NCBI GenBank assembly: GCA_021292105.1
Contig: CM037871.1
Span: 58,054,866-58,118,865 of the forward strand
DNA from: Anadara kagoshimensis
Lineage: Eukaryota; Mollusca; Bivalvia; Arcoida; Arcidae
Reading direction: 5' to 3'
DNA: 64,000 bases
The notes under the pieces are model-generated. The model worked only from the letters and a program-made list of their open reading frames with translations. It was not told the origin of the DNA and searched no databases. Both the position numbers and the translations under genes were made by a program. Each line of letters starts with the position of its first letter. Within the stretch, counting starts at the first letter, position 1. Below, piece by piece: positions 48,126-60,735 of the stretch.

Positions 48126-51100
48126 AGGTTTAAGCAAGGACAACAAGCATTGGGTCCAATTTGTCAATCTAGGTAAAATCGTAAATTCCATTGCTAGTGT
48201 TAATAGTCTTTCTCACAAACTCTATCAGGTTCCCACCGGGTTGCATGTTAATTTTTAAGTCCATACTTGTCAATTTCAGTTTATGCTATTCTGGAACTTG
48301 TCAATTTCTTGTCATGTTGTTCTGGATGACTGCATCTGATTGAGATGTTACCTGGCAATACCTAATGACTGGACAATACCAGAGGCATAGATCTTCATCT
48401 TAATGTAAAAAACATAAAACACAACAACACATGATGACATAGCCTATAGGCCTTAAGACACAAGAGATTAAAAGTATATAGAGTTGATAACATAAAGACA
48501 ATCCCTGTTTTATTATAGATTTATACCACAGATAAAATCCAATTTTTCTGCCTGGAGAAAAACACAAATATAAAACGAAAGTAAAATCCTTTGATGTTAG
48601 GAGTCAGGTATAAGTTTTATATAATTATAATTTGTTAAGAACATGGTAATACTCAGATATAGGTGTTTATATTTCCAACTCCAGGCTGGTAAAACACCCC
48701 TACCAGACCAATATATAACTGTAATTTTGTTGGATATGGTCAGTTTAATATTGTCTAAACATTCTGTCCCTTTTAATGATGTGCAGACGGGTTCTAATTC
48801 AATATTAGAGGGGTTCTGGTGGTAAACTGTTATATTCCCGTTTATGTATAATTATGACTTTCTTATACAATGTCTCCGAGAGGCTTTCTTTGATTACCTT
48901 CCATCTTTCATATCTAATGATCTAGGTCTGCCAGATTCTTTGATGTTTAATGATGTAAGGGGCATGTTTTTAGAATTAAATGAAGCATGGATTTAAAATA
49001 GGTTATTTTATTTTATGTTATTACCAATCAAATTTGCACATCTGAGCATTTTGTAAGGCACACTGCCAAAGCATATTATAATTAAAGTACAAAACTGCAA
49101 CATCAGCCAGTTGTAATTATAAAGATATTTTATCTGAAACTTTTAATATTCCAGTTCTGTTATGGAATGCTTTCTTGTATTTTTTATTAATTCTATGCAA
49201 ATATCTTTGATTGGTGTTAATTAATTATATACCCTCTCATTTCTCTTCCTTACCCACCTGAGCCATTCCTTAATGAAATACATAATTTATTGGTGTTCCA
49301 AAAACATGCAATGATGTTTATCTTTTGGTTTGACATTTTGTGGAAACCTATTTATCACAAGCATTTTACAGCTTATGTCTACACAGTGGGTGCTAATGAG
49401 CCTGAAAGATTATCCCTGTATCAGATAATCCAAAACTGATATAAATCAAAACCCCTAGGTGACCTTAGATGCCATTGGGAACCATGGCGATGATCTGTAT
49501 CCTCTAGAGGCTTTAACTCTATAGTATGCCACTGTTGGTAATCAGCTTGTCTAAAGCACTTGTAAACCTTAATTACTGTAAATACATCTTCTAAGATCAG
49601 GATGACCATTATGTTTATACTAATGTAATTCTTATCAAGGAAGCTGTTTGTCTTCTGGCATTTGTGTGTGTGGTTTGTTTTAGGATGATAAAAAGGGGCC
49701 ATGTTCTATTAATGATGTAGGTGGGTTCCTTCTGCTTGCAGGATTTTCCATTTTCTCGACGACTAAAAGGTGGTTATTTAGAATTAAATTGGTTGGCAGT
49801 TTCTTTTGATGTTAATTGTCAATGAATGTTTCTTGTATTGTTCTATGAAAATTTAACCTCATGCAGTTAATTTATAAAATGCAACATTTTATGTTTTTTT
49901 TACATAATAAAGATAGTTACACCCAATATTTTAGTTTTACTGACAGATTTTCCTAGGTGTTTTGACACTGTCCTATACAGTTGTAATATGAAAACTGACA
50001 CTTGATATCAAATGTTGTGACAATATCATGCAGATCATGCCGTGTCTTTGTATTCTTTGTAATAATGTTCAAAGCAGTAACAAACCATCCCATTTCAGGT
50101 GTTTTCAGGACATTGCATATTATATGACTTTAATTATCTCAGATGTACACTTTATCTAACTTAAACGTCTTCAAAGCTGTCATTACATAAGGCACAAACA
50201 CACTTTTGGAAGGCTCTATTATGTGCCATCCATGCTGTTCATTGAAGGCTCAATATTGTGCCAACCATGTTGTTGTTTCCATTCTCCTCTGCTACTGTCC
50301 TTGAACATCAAGACCTTCCTTCATCATAAAGGTTTAATCCATTGTTTTGTATTTGTATTGGTGCTTCAAGTTTGCAAGAATGCAAGAAATCAAACATTTA
50401 TACATAATGACAACACTGACTGATTTATCTGATCTGTAGATATAATTTCCTTTATCTAGGCTAAAATATTGTCAGTATGCCATATTGTGTAAACATCATT
50501 CAGAAAAGAACATCCAGGCCACTTTTTACTGATATTGTTCTGAAAATGATATAAACAAAACCTCAGTATAAACCCACTATTTTTAGGATACCTTGAGGGT
50601 TGTGATAACTAGTCTCTGATTACAGTAATTAATTTCAGTTACAAAACGGGTTTTAGATAGCAGACATTGGAATAGGTCGTTAATTTCAAAGTTTCTCAAG
50701 TTTATTCCATGAACTGCAGCAAAGGGAATGTTATCATTACTGTCAAAGTTTCTTGAGCTTTATGAAATTCGAAAGGCAATTGTTTTCTTCAAGCATAGGA
50801 AATCAGTTATTAATTTCAATAGTTTTTCGAGTCAGTTTTTTTTTTTTGTAATTTGGAAAGGTAGTTGTATTTTTCAGCATGGAAATAAATGAGTCATTAA
50901 TTTTTCTTGCTTTAATACTTTTGATATCAGTTTTTGTCAGAAATCATTTGTATAAGAAGGAAGTTGTCTGATTCATATAATATTGCATTTACTTAACTCC
51001 GGGATACAAAGAGGCGGATATTGTGGAAACTCTTCAAAACCTTATTACTATATTTGTTTTGTCAGAGGTTTCACAATCATGTGGTGTAGTGCTTGTATGT

Positions 51101-54100
51101 ATCAATATAGCATTTAAAAATCAAGTGGTGTGTTTCATAATCCAGTGGAAAAACACTTTCATTGAGAAGAAAATGTCCTTGGCCTGACACACAATACTTG
51201 TCTTACAGTGACATAAAGAATTAAGACTTTCCCCTTGGCCAGCTAAAAAGATTTGTTTTGAGTTTTTAAACTTTAAGCTTTCTTATATAAAATCAATGAA
51301 GTGATTAAAATCAGAAGAAGGTCACTATTGAGGGTTTTAAACCACTCTAAACAACAACTTTTTGGCACATGCACTTTTAGTGAAACCATTTACCTCCCTT
51401 TGATATTCACTTATCACAAGTGTTTTGTTTTCATCCTAACTTTTTAACATCAAATTAGTTATTATGGGAGAAGAGAGGATATAGTTCTACAATGTTTTAA
51501 AATTTTATATTCCAGTAGAAATTGCATTAAAGCTTATATTAAAGATTGCCATCCAAAGTGGCTTATGAGACACTTAAGTAATTAAAAAATATGTGTTTAG
51601 ATTGGGTAGAAATCACTGCAAACCATTTGTCTTTAAAGTGGAACTAAACATAATACACAGTGTTGGCTCGTCCTGTAGTATGTATACAGTATAAAGATTT
51701 GACAACTTTAAGTGTGACGCATTCATTGATATGCTTAAAATTAAGTATGCATTTTCCCTAAATTTAAAAAGTTATTACAATAAATGCTAAGAGGATTAAA
51801 CATTTCAAAATCCATAACAAAAAATAAAATGGAATAAAACGAAATAAACAAATACTTGAATACAAAATCACTAAATCTTAGAGACGTTGAAGTAAAGAAT
51901 TAGCCCATGTCACTTACTTCTTGTGTAGTTGGATTTGGAAATTAATGAATGAGGCGGGCCAGAATTTTTTTTTTCGTAATATAAGTCGTGAAATAATACT
52001 AATTTAATTATCTGTAAGTTTATTTTTAGTTTTGTGAGTAACTTTTATTCATGGTAAATTGGACATTTTGAATAGAAATTTGAAATACATTATGACTACA
52101 TGGATTATAGAAAAGTAAACTACCGCCCGACATAGTGGTTTAAGACTTAGGCTGTATACTCCTGGTTACCTGTCTGAGTATATGTCTGGTACAGGCACAA
52201 TATCTGAAAATTACGTATTTGTTGTCAATAATATTTTTTTGTAATAACAATATGCATTTTTTTTCTTTTTTTGCTTTTTCGAAATTAGTGGTAATGTGGC
52301 AAAACAAATATCTGGTTATACAGCATGGAAAATAAGTAAACAAAAACAAAACATAACCAAAAAAATCCAACTGAAAAACCAAAAAAACTACTGCACATCA
52401 TAGTAACAGAACACACCTAGTTTTATTATCATGATCTTTCATCATGAATTATTCATAATTCATGATAACTTTTTATGAACTCAACTGAAAACAATAATAC
52501 CACATTGCAGTAACAGGCCTCATTATGACTGATAACAAACAATTAATGATAAGAAAATAAACACACCAACTGCTTCTGACTCTCAAAAAAACCCATCTAC
52601 CACTGCTGTATCTATTATGCACTAACATGTGTGGATGATCTGGTGCTATCAATAAAACCACTGACAAGGTTTGTTTACCCCTCCTGAACTCTGTCTCTTT
52701 TATCAATATATAATGTCTTAACAATGTAATAATTTACACCAATCCTAACCCCCAGATATCAACCTAATTACGACTTAAATATTACCATATTTTACGTCAC
52801 TATATCAAATTTTATATTTTAACCAAAATCCTGAATAAATAATTTGATCTTTCTACCACCTTAGAAGTAATAAAACATATAGAAACGTAAACATTTCTTG
52901 GTAATAAAACAGGATCTCGGAAATATGTTTAAAATCCTATATTGTATACACAGTAAATTCTTATCACATTTCAAAATCCTTGATGTAAAATTATTTTGGC
53001 AATTTCCTTATAAATTTCATGGTAAATACTTATCTTTTTTTAACAGATGAAAAAGAAAAAATTGATATACTATATTAAATTTTTTTACTGATGAAAAAGA
53101 AATAAAATTTATATACTATATTAAATGTTTTTTTTACAAAAAATTGAAGGCAAATTAAAATTACCACTTAGAGAGATTTCAGTTTCCCATACCCAAATTT
53201 TACCAGAGTGGAGCTTAAGAAAAGGACCAAAAGGATGTTATTTAGCAATCCTAGCTCAGCCAGTACACCCAATACATCTTTCTTAGTACTTGAACTTAGA
53301 AATTGCTTCAACAAATTACTGAAAACTTGAATAAAAACCCCTATAGATACAAATTACAAGTAAAGTTGTTAGTGAGATAATAACGAGCAGGTGCTTGCTG
53401 ATATATAGAGATAAAATGTTGAATAATTTATATCTTCTCTATTAGTTTTAGTTTTTTATCTATACCATAAACATTTCCTCAAATAAGAACCTTATTATAG
53501 CCAGCCAAAATTTGATATATAATTAAATATTTAAGAAGCAATTTAACAGAAGGTATACACAATCAATTCATTGTGATTACCATGTTTATTAAGAATCATG
53601 GGGCTTCAAACAGAAAACTTGTAATATAGAATGGTAGAAGGACCAGAAAGATAGTACTAGACCTTAGATATTTAAACTTCATGTACAGAGAAACAGAATA
53701 CTTTTTGCTTAATAAGAAAAACCACCTAGATTTCAATGCGTCTCCACGCAAATTGCAATGTTTCCACACAATTTGAAATATGTTTCTACACTTTTTGCAA
53801 TATGTCTCATTGCTCTTGTATCGGCAGAGTTTTGTAAAAAATAAAATGTGGTAAAGCAGTCAATTGTAGTTGCTATACTTTCCAATCATTTTGCTAAAAA
53901 ATCGTTGTTTTAGGGATGGTTTGAGCTTTTCTGGCATCTATTATCTGACAGATAATTGTGGCATTTTGGATGATAGCAACTTAGTGTGTTATATTTTCCC
54001 ATCTTTACACTACAAGCACAAGAGTTTGTCCAAAAAATCACAGCAGAAAATGGAAGCATTTTATTTAGATGTGTTTGGTTATGTTAGAGGTTAAATTTAA

Positions 54101-57100
54101 AGATGCTGTTTTATGATCCTGGGGCTATATAAACAAAAACAGACACACAATTCATTAAAAGTTCGAAATTTGGCAAAGTTTCACCAAAATCGTGGCACAA
54201 ATTCAACTTTATCTACACTACAACAGTATACTTTAGATTGCAAAAAGATCAATCAAGCCTTTCAAATCAAATAAATAGTAACACTTAAATCGTGATCTTG
54301 TCCCAATAAAATATCATACACTACCATATAGATGTGTTAAATGCAGCCAGGAGTTGGTTGATGGCCAATTTTATATTATATATTATAAATGTTATTTTAT
54401 TTGTCAAATCATGGATGTCACAAGCTTGATTTATGTAGCTAACAATGAGTTAACTGTCAAGATGAGCAGGTCCTATAGTTCAGTTTTAATAGCTTTAAAT
54501 TGATTTATGAGGAATATAAAAAATATATCAAGTCAAATTTGTAATATCTTGATGACCTTATTTTAATTACAAAATACAAATATATGATTTTGTATGTAAG
54601 GACTTTTAATTAAATGTCCTTATAACAAAAAGGAAACAAACTTAGCTCTACTTACATGACAAAACCTGCACAGACCGTGAATGCATGTGTAAAATGCTGT
54701 GTCAATATTTTACTGTTGCGTGCTTAAAAGAACTTATATATCAAACTATTTTGACTAACAAATCTATACAAACATATCAGGCCTATATTTTGCCCTTTAT
54801 GGCAAGGCGGACGGTGCTCTTTTAGTTTACCAATATTTATATATTTATTATTCAATGATTTTTTTTTTTTTTTTTGAAAATTTTGGACTACATACATGTA
54901 TTACTTATACAACAGTTACACAAACATTTTTTTTTCTTATTTTAAAATCAGTAGCCAAGTTGTTATTCTTGATACCAGCATTTTGAACCTAGAATATTGC
55001 GTCTCTTAGGCCACCGTTTTGTCACTTAAATTTGCAACTGGTTAAACTTGGTACATTCGTTCATATAATAACTTATGTATATAAATTCAGTTCCCAGACA
55101 AGGTCACATATAAAGGTCAAAGTTTCTGGACAAGGTCACATGTAAAGGTCAAATTATTACATACATATCATGGTTGATGTTTAAGCTCGAGTTTTTGTGT
55201 ACGTGATATTCGGCTAACTTGTTTAGCAAGCACTTGCTCGGACCTCTATAAAGCTTTTTACACCTACAAAATGGATGTGCATGTAAGATTAAAGGTTGTT
55301 GATGACTGCAGTCCAAAGTGACATGAATAACTTTAGTCTTCAGTTACAGGAAAAAAACACAATACAGGAGATCGTACCATTTTAAGACATCACTATCCTA
55401 CACCAAATCAGTAAAATCTGGTCAAATTTTTATTTTAAAAACAGAGTGTTGATGCTCTCTTAAAACATTTTGACACAGATAGAGATCAGCAATTCATTCT
55501 CAATTCAGTTGTGACATTGTAAAGGTTGATTTTATGCTTGAGAGATTTTAAAAGGTAGAAAATGAATAGCATGTTGTTCCAGTTGGTGACTCCTTTACAC
55601 AAACCATCATGATGTATATTGTGGGCCATGAAATTTATTTTTTTGTCAACTTGTTTGGCAGAGAGCCATGTTTTTCCCTGACATGACTGTAAATCAGAGT
55701 AAGTTGGCTTAAGATTTTCATCTTATAATTTTTTCTCGGACCAAATAAAATCATTAACCCTTGATATAAAAATGAAACATTTTGAACCATTAATTTCCTG
55801 GAACACTCCATCACCACCATTGGACATTGTCTTTGACCACCTGATCACCACTCGCCCTTCTAGGATGATATTTGTAAGGTTCTTGAACTATTGCCCTAAA
55901 ACTAATATTGCTTAGGTTTCATATAACTTTTATTTGCACAACAATGGGAAAGTTTTGACAGTGGAATAAAAAATTGATTATACCTGTGTGAATTTTAAAG
56001 CCCAAACTGTTTCTTATTAAAATCTCAAGTAGAGAAAATAAAGATTTTAATACATGTGTTGTGTGTGTTTTATTTGTGAGGCTCCTCTCATTGCAAGGAG
56101 CACCTTATCTACTCTATATACATATTTTTACTCAAATAACATTAACACACACACGAAATTATACTCAAATAAAAATTGAATACAAAAACTTCCATTACAC
56201 ATATTATCAGATTATTGAAAATCTTTGATATGGTAAACTTCACAAATTTTGTACTAAAAATATAAACTTTAATATTCTAATGTAGTTTGGAGCACATAAA
56301 TGATGATATGTTCATAAAGTTAAGCTTAGTGCAAGATATTTACTCTAAATGTGTGCATAACTGGTAAATCTTCACTAGATGACAAATGTACCTAAAATTA
56401 CATATATGTTAGTGATGATTTTGTAAAAAGTGTATTAGAATTTTAATGTTACATTTGTGTATTTTCAGATGTTGGAGAGGTTATCCGATTTCATGTTGGA
56501 GCTGAGGATACTACGGATTTCAAACTACTGCATACTGACGGAGACTGGATGTCCATATCTGCAAGGTTTGTAATTATCTATGGTAGTTCTAAATCTTATA
56601 CCAACTTTGTATTTATCATGATCAGTAGATGCATCTTCATGTGGGCTACATGAAGTTACAAATTCATGATACAAGAAGAATCATTGTGATAAGATTAAAA
56701 CATGTCAAAGGACATTACAAAACAATGGATCATTCAATGAACCCGACATAAATACTTCCAGGACTTCACCCATAGCCAAATTTTCAAAAAAATTTACTTT
56801 TTACAATACTTTTTTCACAACTTTGCTGAAATAGGTTGTATTTTTTAAAGAATTTCTCCAAAGTTATGAACCATTGCAAATTTGGCTGTCGGGAATGGAA
56901 ACATAGACATTTGTTCTTCAGAGAACTATGTTGCATGTCTGTTTGAGTTTGTGGTGAGTTTGTGGTATTGTGGCTATTTGAGAATCATGAAACCTGTTTT
57001 ATAATGGAAGTTTTAATCCATGTCAATTATAAATGGTCACTTTAGATTAGTATATATAAGTGATAAGTATTTACATAGTTAATTCCTCTTTTAGTTGCCA

Positions 57101-58101
57101 TTAAAATCTGGCCTATTTCACAAGTTATCTTGACAAAGTTGTAATGAAACCTGCTGTTTAATGGTGATAACTTTGTGCTGGTTCTGATAAGACACTACCT
57201 AGACCATGTATACAGAGAGATTAAACCTAGGGTGTCAATAATACTCAGATATAAATCACACTGATCTGGAAATGACAGAATATGTAATTTGTCATTTATT
57301 TTGATTATTTGAACATATCAAGATGCTAAGTCAATCTGCTTTAAAAAAAGATTTTCAAAGAAATTATGGAGTTTTCTAAAATAAAATGATTGATGATGAT
57401 TGTTGGAGTTAAACATCTACATGTAGCCTGTCAGCTAATGCGCAGACTGCAAATGTCATACAGAAAATTTGGTGACCATAAGCAGTTGGCCGTCTTTTAA
57501 AAAAATACTTTTTTGTAACCCTTCAACCTGTCGTATGATAACTTTGTGGTCTTTAAATATAGATGTAAGATATGGTCACCATGTTTGACTAACAATGTTG
57601 TAGACATTACATATGAAGCTGACATATGTACATGATGCATTTATTGATAAAAAAAATCATTTTTAACCAAAATTTATAATCAAGGCAATGAACATATATA
57701 TACTGTCCACATTAAGCAGGTGTCTGTTTTCATATGACATTAAACTACCAGTCAATAGAATATGCAGTTGATGTTACTTTAATTTGTGTTGTTTATTTTT
57801 CAGAAACAAGCTTTACAACATCAGTATGGTTACTCTAGAAGAAGACATGCTAAAGGTAATTATGATAAATCTTACTAAACTGTTAACCATGCATTTAGAT
57901 TTTCCGTAGTATGACATGTCCTCTTTGGATGACCAGGTGATTGGTCCAAAAGTACACATTTGTTATGTTTACTGTAACCTAACATTGCTGTTTTTTCTCC
58001 ATATAATTTGGTTATCAACATTTCTTCTATTAAACACTATGTGAATAGAGTCAATTATTAATTTAAATGGTCATTTGTTTTAGTGGACTGGTAATATATT
58101 G

Positions 58102-58149
<48 letters not shown>

Positions 58150-58245
58150 ATTATTACATTATCTCTTTCTTCTTTGTTTTAGAGAATAGAATGGGGCCCA
58201 AAACAAATAGATCAACATTTCTGTAGAAGCAAGGGCAAAACAGTC
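36537..58245 (+). CDS. Semaphorin, class-1-like, 5' part of gene (four exons, incomplete)
   Basis: Coding exons 36537-36690, 56469-56565, 57804-57855 and 58183-58245 join in frame into 122 residues. Semaphorins are secreted or membrane guidance cues that bind plexins through an N-terminal Sema domain. Seen: a basic start (MKKK), a hydrophobic core at about residues 20-33, and a likely signal cleavage after SSA (residue 37). Then come RFHVG, FKLLHTDGD (69-77), SARNKLYNIS (82-91, with an N-glycosylation sequon at N89), RIEW (102-105) and CRSKGK (115-120). That order matches the start of the Sema domain, and RF-x-x-G plus FKLL plus YNIS fits invertebrate class 1 (Sema-1a) best; class 5 or 6 is less likely. 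Odd: MSIS stands where the family usually has LLVG or similar. Exons for the rest of the Sema domain, PSI region and tail were not found and must lie past the window. An in-frame stop at 36483-36485 with no ATG between supports the start, although M10 and M12 are alternatives. Confidence 0.85.
41505..41635 (+). repeat. SINE-B body fragment
   Basis: GCCAAAAGTCGATGGGTTTT, TAGGCACTTTGGGGTTCTTC and CTTCAGTATAAATGAAAAAA follow the body order of SINE-B (compare 7405-7500). The head is missing and the sequence is well decayed. Confidence 0.55.
42895..43005 (+). repeat. SINE-B body fragment, strongly diverged
   Basis: GCTCTTGCAAGGTCAACGTT, CCAGTTTCCTCAACCATTTC and GACTGCCTCTAAATAATTGA resemble the SINE-B body in order and spacing. 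Confidence 0.4.
45727..45820. repeat. About 43-bp tandem repeat, 2.3 copies
   Basis: GCTAAGATTTGCCCTCAGAC plus AATATTGTGTGGGACAA occurs twice and then begins a third time. Confidence 0.9.
46640..46965. repeat. Degenerate 75-92-bp tandem repeat, four copies
   Basis: Units run from GACATATAGACTACA to GAGTCCCAGTAAAGGG. The third and fourth are diverged but keep ATAGTTGA and GTCCCAGT. Confidence 0.8.
47745..47885. repeat. Degenerate tandem repeat, three copies
   Basis: CTTGATAAA(T/A)G...TATATTTTTAA recurs three times with variable spacing. Confidence 0.55.
48091..48121. repeat. A-run followed by (AT)n
   Basis: Fourteen A then alternating AT, seen directly. The frame starting at 48055 crosses it and is not judged real. 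Confidence 0.9.
53044..53128. repeat. About 47-bp duplication, two copies
   Basis: GATGAAAAAGAAA and ATATACTATATTAAAT occur twice in the same order. Confidence 0.75.
55097..55158. repeat. Short duplication of a GGTCA-rich unit
   Basis: GACAAGGTCACATATAAAGGTCAAA and GACAAGGTCACATGTAAAGGTCAAA lie 35 bp apart. Confidence 0.85.
56469..56565 (+). CDS. Semaphorin exon 2: first strand region of the Sema domain
   Basis: A 97-base exon preceded by TTTTCAG and followed by GTTTGT. Joined to exon 1 it reads D-V-G-E-V-I-R-F then DFKLLHTDGDWMSISA, ending two bases into an Arg codon. FKLL with DGD is the recognisable class-1 semaphorin feature. MSISAR replaces the usual L-L-V/I-G-A-R, so Gly is lost and the hydrophobic pattern is altered. 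The 19.8-kb intron before it is the largest in the window. Confidence 0.85.
56566..57803 (+). other. Semaphorin intron 2
   Basis: 1,238 bp, GTTTGT to TTTTTCAG. No repeat or second gene was recognised inside. Confidence 0.8.
57804..57855 (+). CDS. Semaphorin exon 3: RNKLYNIS block
   Basis: A 52-base exon between TTTTTCAG and GTAATT. It completes the Arg codon and encodes NKLYNISMVTLEEDMLK, ending in phase 0. YNIS carries an N-x-S glycosylation sequon at a place where semaphorins commonly have one. Small exons of this kind are normal for the start of semaphorin genes. Confidence 0.85.
57856..58182 (+). other. Semaphorin intron 3
   Basis: 327 bp, GTAATT to TTTTAG. It contains the (CA)n run at 58103-58147, and a CTGAT at 58146-58150 could serve as branch point. 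Confidence 0.8.
58103..58147. repeat. (CA)n microsatellite next to the exon 4 acceptor
   Basis: About 22 perfect CA units ending 35 bases before the first base of exon 4 (58183). Confidence 0.96.
58183..58245 (+). CDS. Semaphorin exon 4: RIEW and CRSKGK block
   Basis: A 63-base, 21-codon phase-0 exon with a good pyrimidine tract and TTTTAG before it and GTAAGT after it. It reads RIEWGPKQIDQHFCRSKGKT plus V. The Cys followed by two residues and Lys-Gly-Lys is the first conserved cysteine block of Sema domains. In relatives it is followed by Asp/Glu-rich residues, a second Cys and Asn-Tyr/Phe-Ile/Val. I could not find that next exon between 58246 and 64000, so intron 4 is probably longer than 5.7 kb. 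Confidence 0.87.
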
Positions 58246-58660
58246 GTAAGTATTTATTTTAGTATAATCTCCATGGCAACACAGCTTTAAAAAATGGCAG
58301 ACAGAAATAAAACTTTGTGCAATCTTTTGTAGATTTCCTTTAGCTAATTAGGTGCATTGAAAAGTGATATTTATGTTCCGTAAATAATAGTCTCTAGCTT
58401 ACAGAACTTGCAGAATTGAATCTTATGTAGGATTTAACAGATTAGGGGTAAAACAATATGGAAGCCGTTAATCAGATAGTCACTACGCATTATCTGCACT
58501 GCATCATTTTGTTGTCTAGGGAATTAATACAAAAAATAAAATCTCTAATGATACTAGTAATTACACATTGCCAAAACCTAACAACTGATGCCAATGGAAA
58601 TAGACAATTATTGAAATAAGACAAATTTTATGTTCAGATAGCCAACACAAACACACACAA

Positions 58661-58705
<45 letters not shown>
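58661..58705. repeat. (CT)n microsatellite
   Basis: CT units interrupted once by an extra C near 58679. Confidence 0.95.
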
Positions 58706-59009
58706 CTGTATTACTAATAGCAGTTACAGGATGTCTGGCTGAGTGCTTGTATCAATATAACATTGTATTAAGTCAGATGTGCATGAGAATTATGTAAAAC
58801 GTTATTTAAGTACGTAATCTATTACTGTTACACTGCCAGGGCAGATTCTGCATTGATTTTACCGTACTCATTGAATGGAGTTTATATCAGAGCTAGTACA
58901 GCAAGTCAGTTTGTTACAGAATTTAGTCTTAATATATGCTTTAAGGTCGATCATAAAATATTGGATCAAGGAGAGAAAAAATAAAATCATTACACATAGC
59001 TTTTAAGAT

Positions 59010-59022
59010 TGGGGGGGGGGGG
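59010..59022. repeat. Poly-G run
   Basis: A run of about 12 G on the + strand. Confidence 0.85.
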
Positions 59023-59551
59023 TAAAAATACATATTAAGATATTAATAATTTTACTTTCCTTGCATGTGCTAGTGAAATTAATAGGTTAGCTTTAAGAAA
59101 TTTCCGTTTATCCTTAATTTTGTGTAGGTTTTTGCGTACTGGGTATGTTGTCAATTTATTTTGTAATTAGATACCTGTCTGTAACACCTGCAGATCTTAC
59201 CTGGGGTACCTGCTTGGTCAATTAATTTAAATCAAAGTTTTTAATTTGAATAGATCTCTCTAATGAACTCTGTTGATTGTAACCCTATATAAGGGAGGCT
59301 CAATTACGTTTCAAATAATTACTCCAAAGGTCAGTGTTAGGGGTCAGAGGTAGAACGCGACTAGAAATTAAACTGTGCATGTTTAAGGCACCAGAGTATT
59401 ATGACATGATTTTGAAACTGTTTGCTGGTCCCTATAACAGGTGTCACAATTAAATATAGTAATTTATTGATACGTGTCAAGGGTTGAACACATTAAACTT
59501 AATAATGCCTATATTATTGTGAAATTGACATATAAATGTACATACAACACT

Positions 59552-59597
<46 letters not shown>
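59552..59597. repeat. (GA)n microsatellite
   Basis: About 20 perfect GA units after GAGAGATAG. Confidence 0.95.
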
Positions 59598-59600
<3 letters not shown>

Positions 59601-59680
59601 TTGAAAAAAAATGCCAGTCTGAGATCTTAATATTTTCTTCTACACCTTTAACTGTTACTTTATGGTTCATTTAAACAAAC

Positions 59681-59724
59681 TCCTCCCCCCTCTCCCTCTC
59701 TCTCTCCCTCTCTCTCTCTCTCTC
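59681..59724. repeat. (CT)n/CCCTC microsatellite
   Basis: Pyrimidine-only run of about 44 bases, 84 bases after the (GA)n run and complementary to it. Confidence 0.93.
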
Positions 59725-60609
59725 AGATAATATTCATCACTGCATTTTCATAATCAATTTGTTTCTGCCTAGTTGCACACAATTTCTACTATTTTGTTAT
59801 GTCTGCATGTTAAATGCGCAATACAAAAATTCTTGGGCTTTCAATCGTAGAATATTGATCGGATTTTAAAATTAGTTTCATTCCAACAGAGATATTCATG
59901 TTTTATTGTTGCACTAAAAGACTAATGAGAAGAAATTAGCAAGTATAAGCATATAAAGAAATTGATGAGGTGTTGTTGATGGCATTTGATGGACATTTTC
60001 ACATGACAGATATGTGTGCTGCGGTAACACTGTATTACATGAATGAGTATTCAGGCTAGGAGAAGGTGTAAAGTTATGTGATGCCTTCATTAACAAATGA
60101 TGGATATGTATTGATTATCCTTCTAGGATACTGCTGTACACTAGCTAGCTAAGCTAATACAATATTTATTTTTTACATCTTCATTCTTGGGATTATAGGT
60201 TTTTCCTGAATATTTTTTTCACTAGAAACCAGGCCTCATCTTTTTTTTTTTTTTTGCCTGCTTGTAGTTTTATGCACTTTCTCCCAATGATCCAATTATT
60301 TGACACTGTTTTTGTGAATGAATATCATTTCATTGAAAATATTTTTGGAATATTTGTCAATTTTCACTTAACATTTACCAGTAACTAACTAATTTCTCTG
60401 TTGAATTGCTTTGAATTTGCAACATGATATTTCAAACTCAACAGTTATAACATACAAACATGTACACACACACACACATTTGTGTGTGATCAAAACGTGT
60501 GCTCTCTCTTCCCATTACTTTTGATTTGATCTCAGTATAGCATATACAAAGACCTTTAAATATGCAGTAGATGCTTATAAATTAACAAATTCAATTGGTA
60601 CATAAACAT

Positions 60610-60735
60610 GTCACAACATTGCTACAACAGTCATAAAATAAATTACTGGAGAAAGTGTAAAAATGCTCACAGACAAAATATATTATTGGAGAAATTGTAA
60701 AATCTCACAGTCATAAAATAAATTATTGGAGAAAA
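60610..60735. repeat. Degenerate tandem repeat, three copies
   Basis: CA(G)TCATAAAATAAATTA(C/T)TGGAGAAA recurs at about 60630, 60680 (altered) and 60710. Weaker echoes run to about 60830. Confidence 0.75.

Larger units (their letters stand above)
36691..56468 (+). other. Semaphorin intron 1, about 19.8 kb
   Basis: It starts GTAAGC and ends TTTTCAG. It holds a few decayed SINE-B pieces and short degenerate repeats but no minisatellite of the upstream type. T-rich runs occur at 37648-37668 and 38040-38050. None of the short open frames inside it is convincing. GC-richer patches near 39240-39290 and 47610-47720 have no identified role. Confidence 0.7.

Noticed and set aside
53870..54094. A 74-codon open frame in intron 1
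   Set aside because: No motif, no splice context and typical of chance frames in AT-rich DNA.
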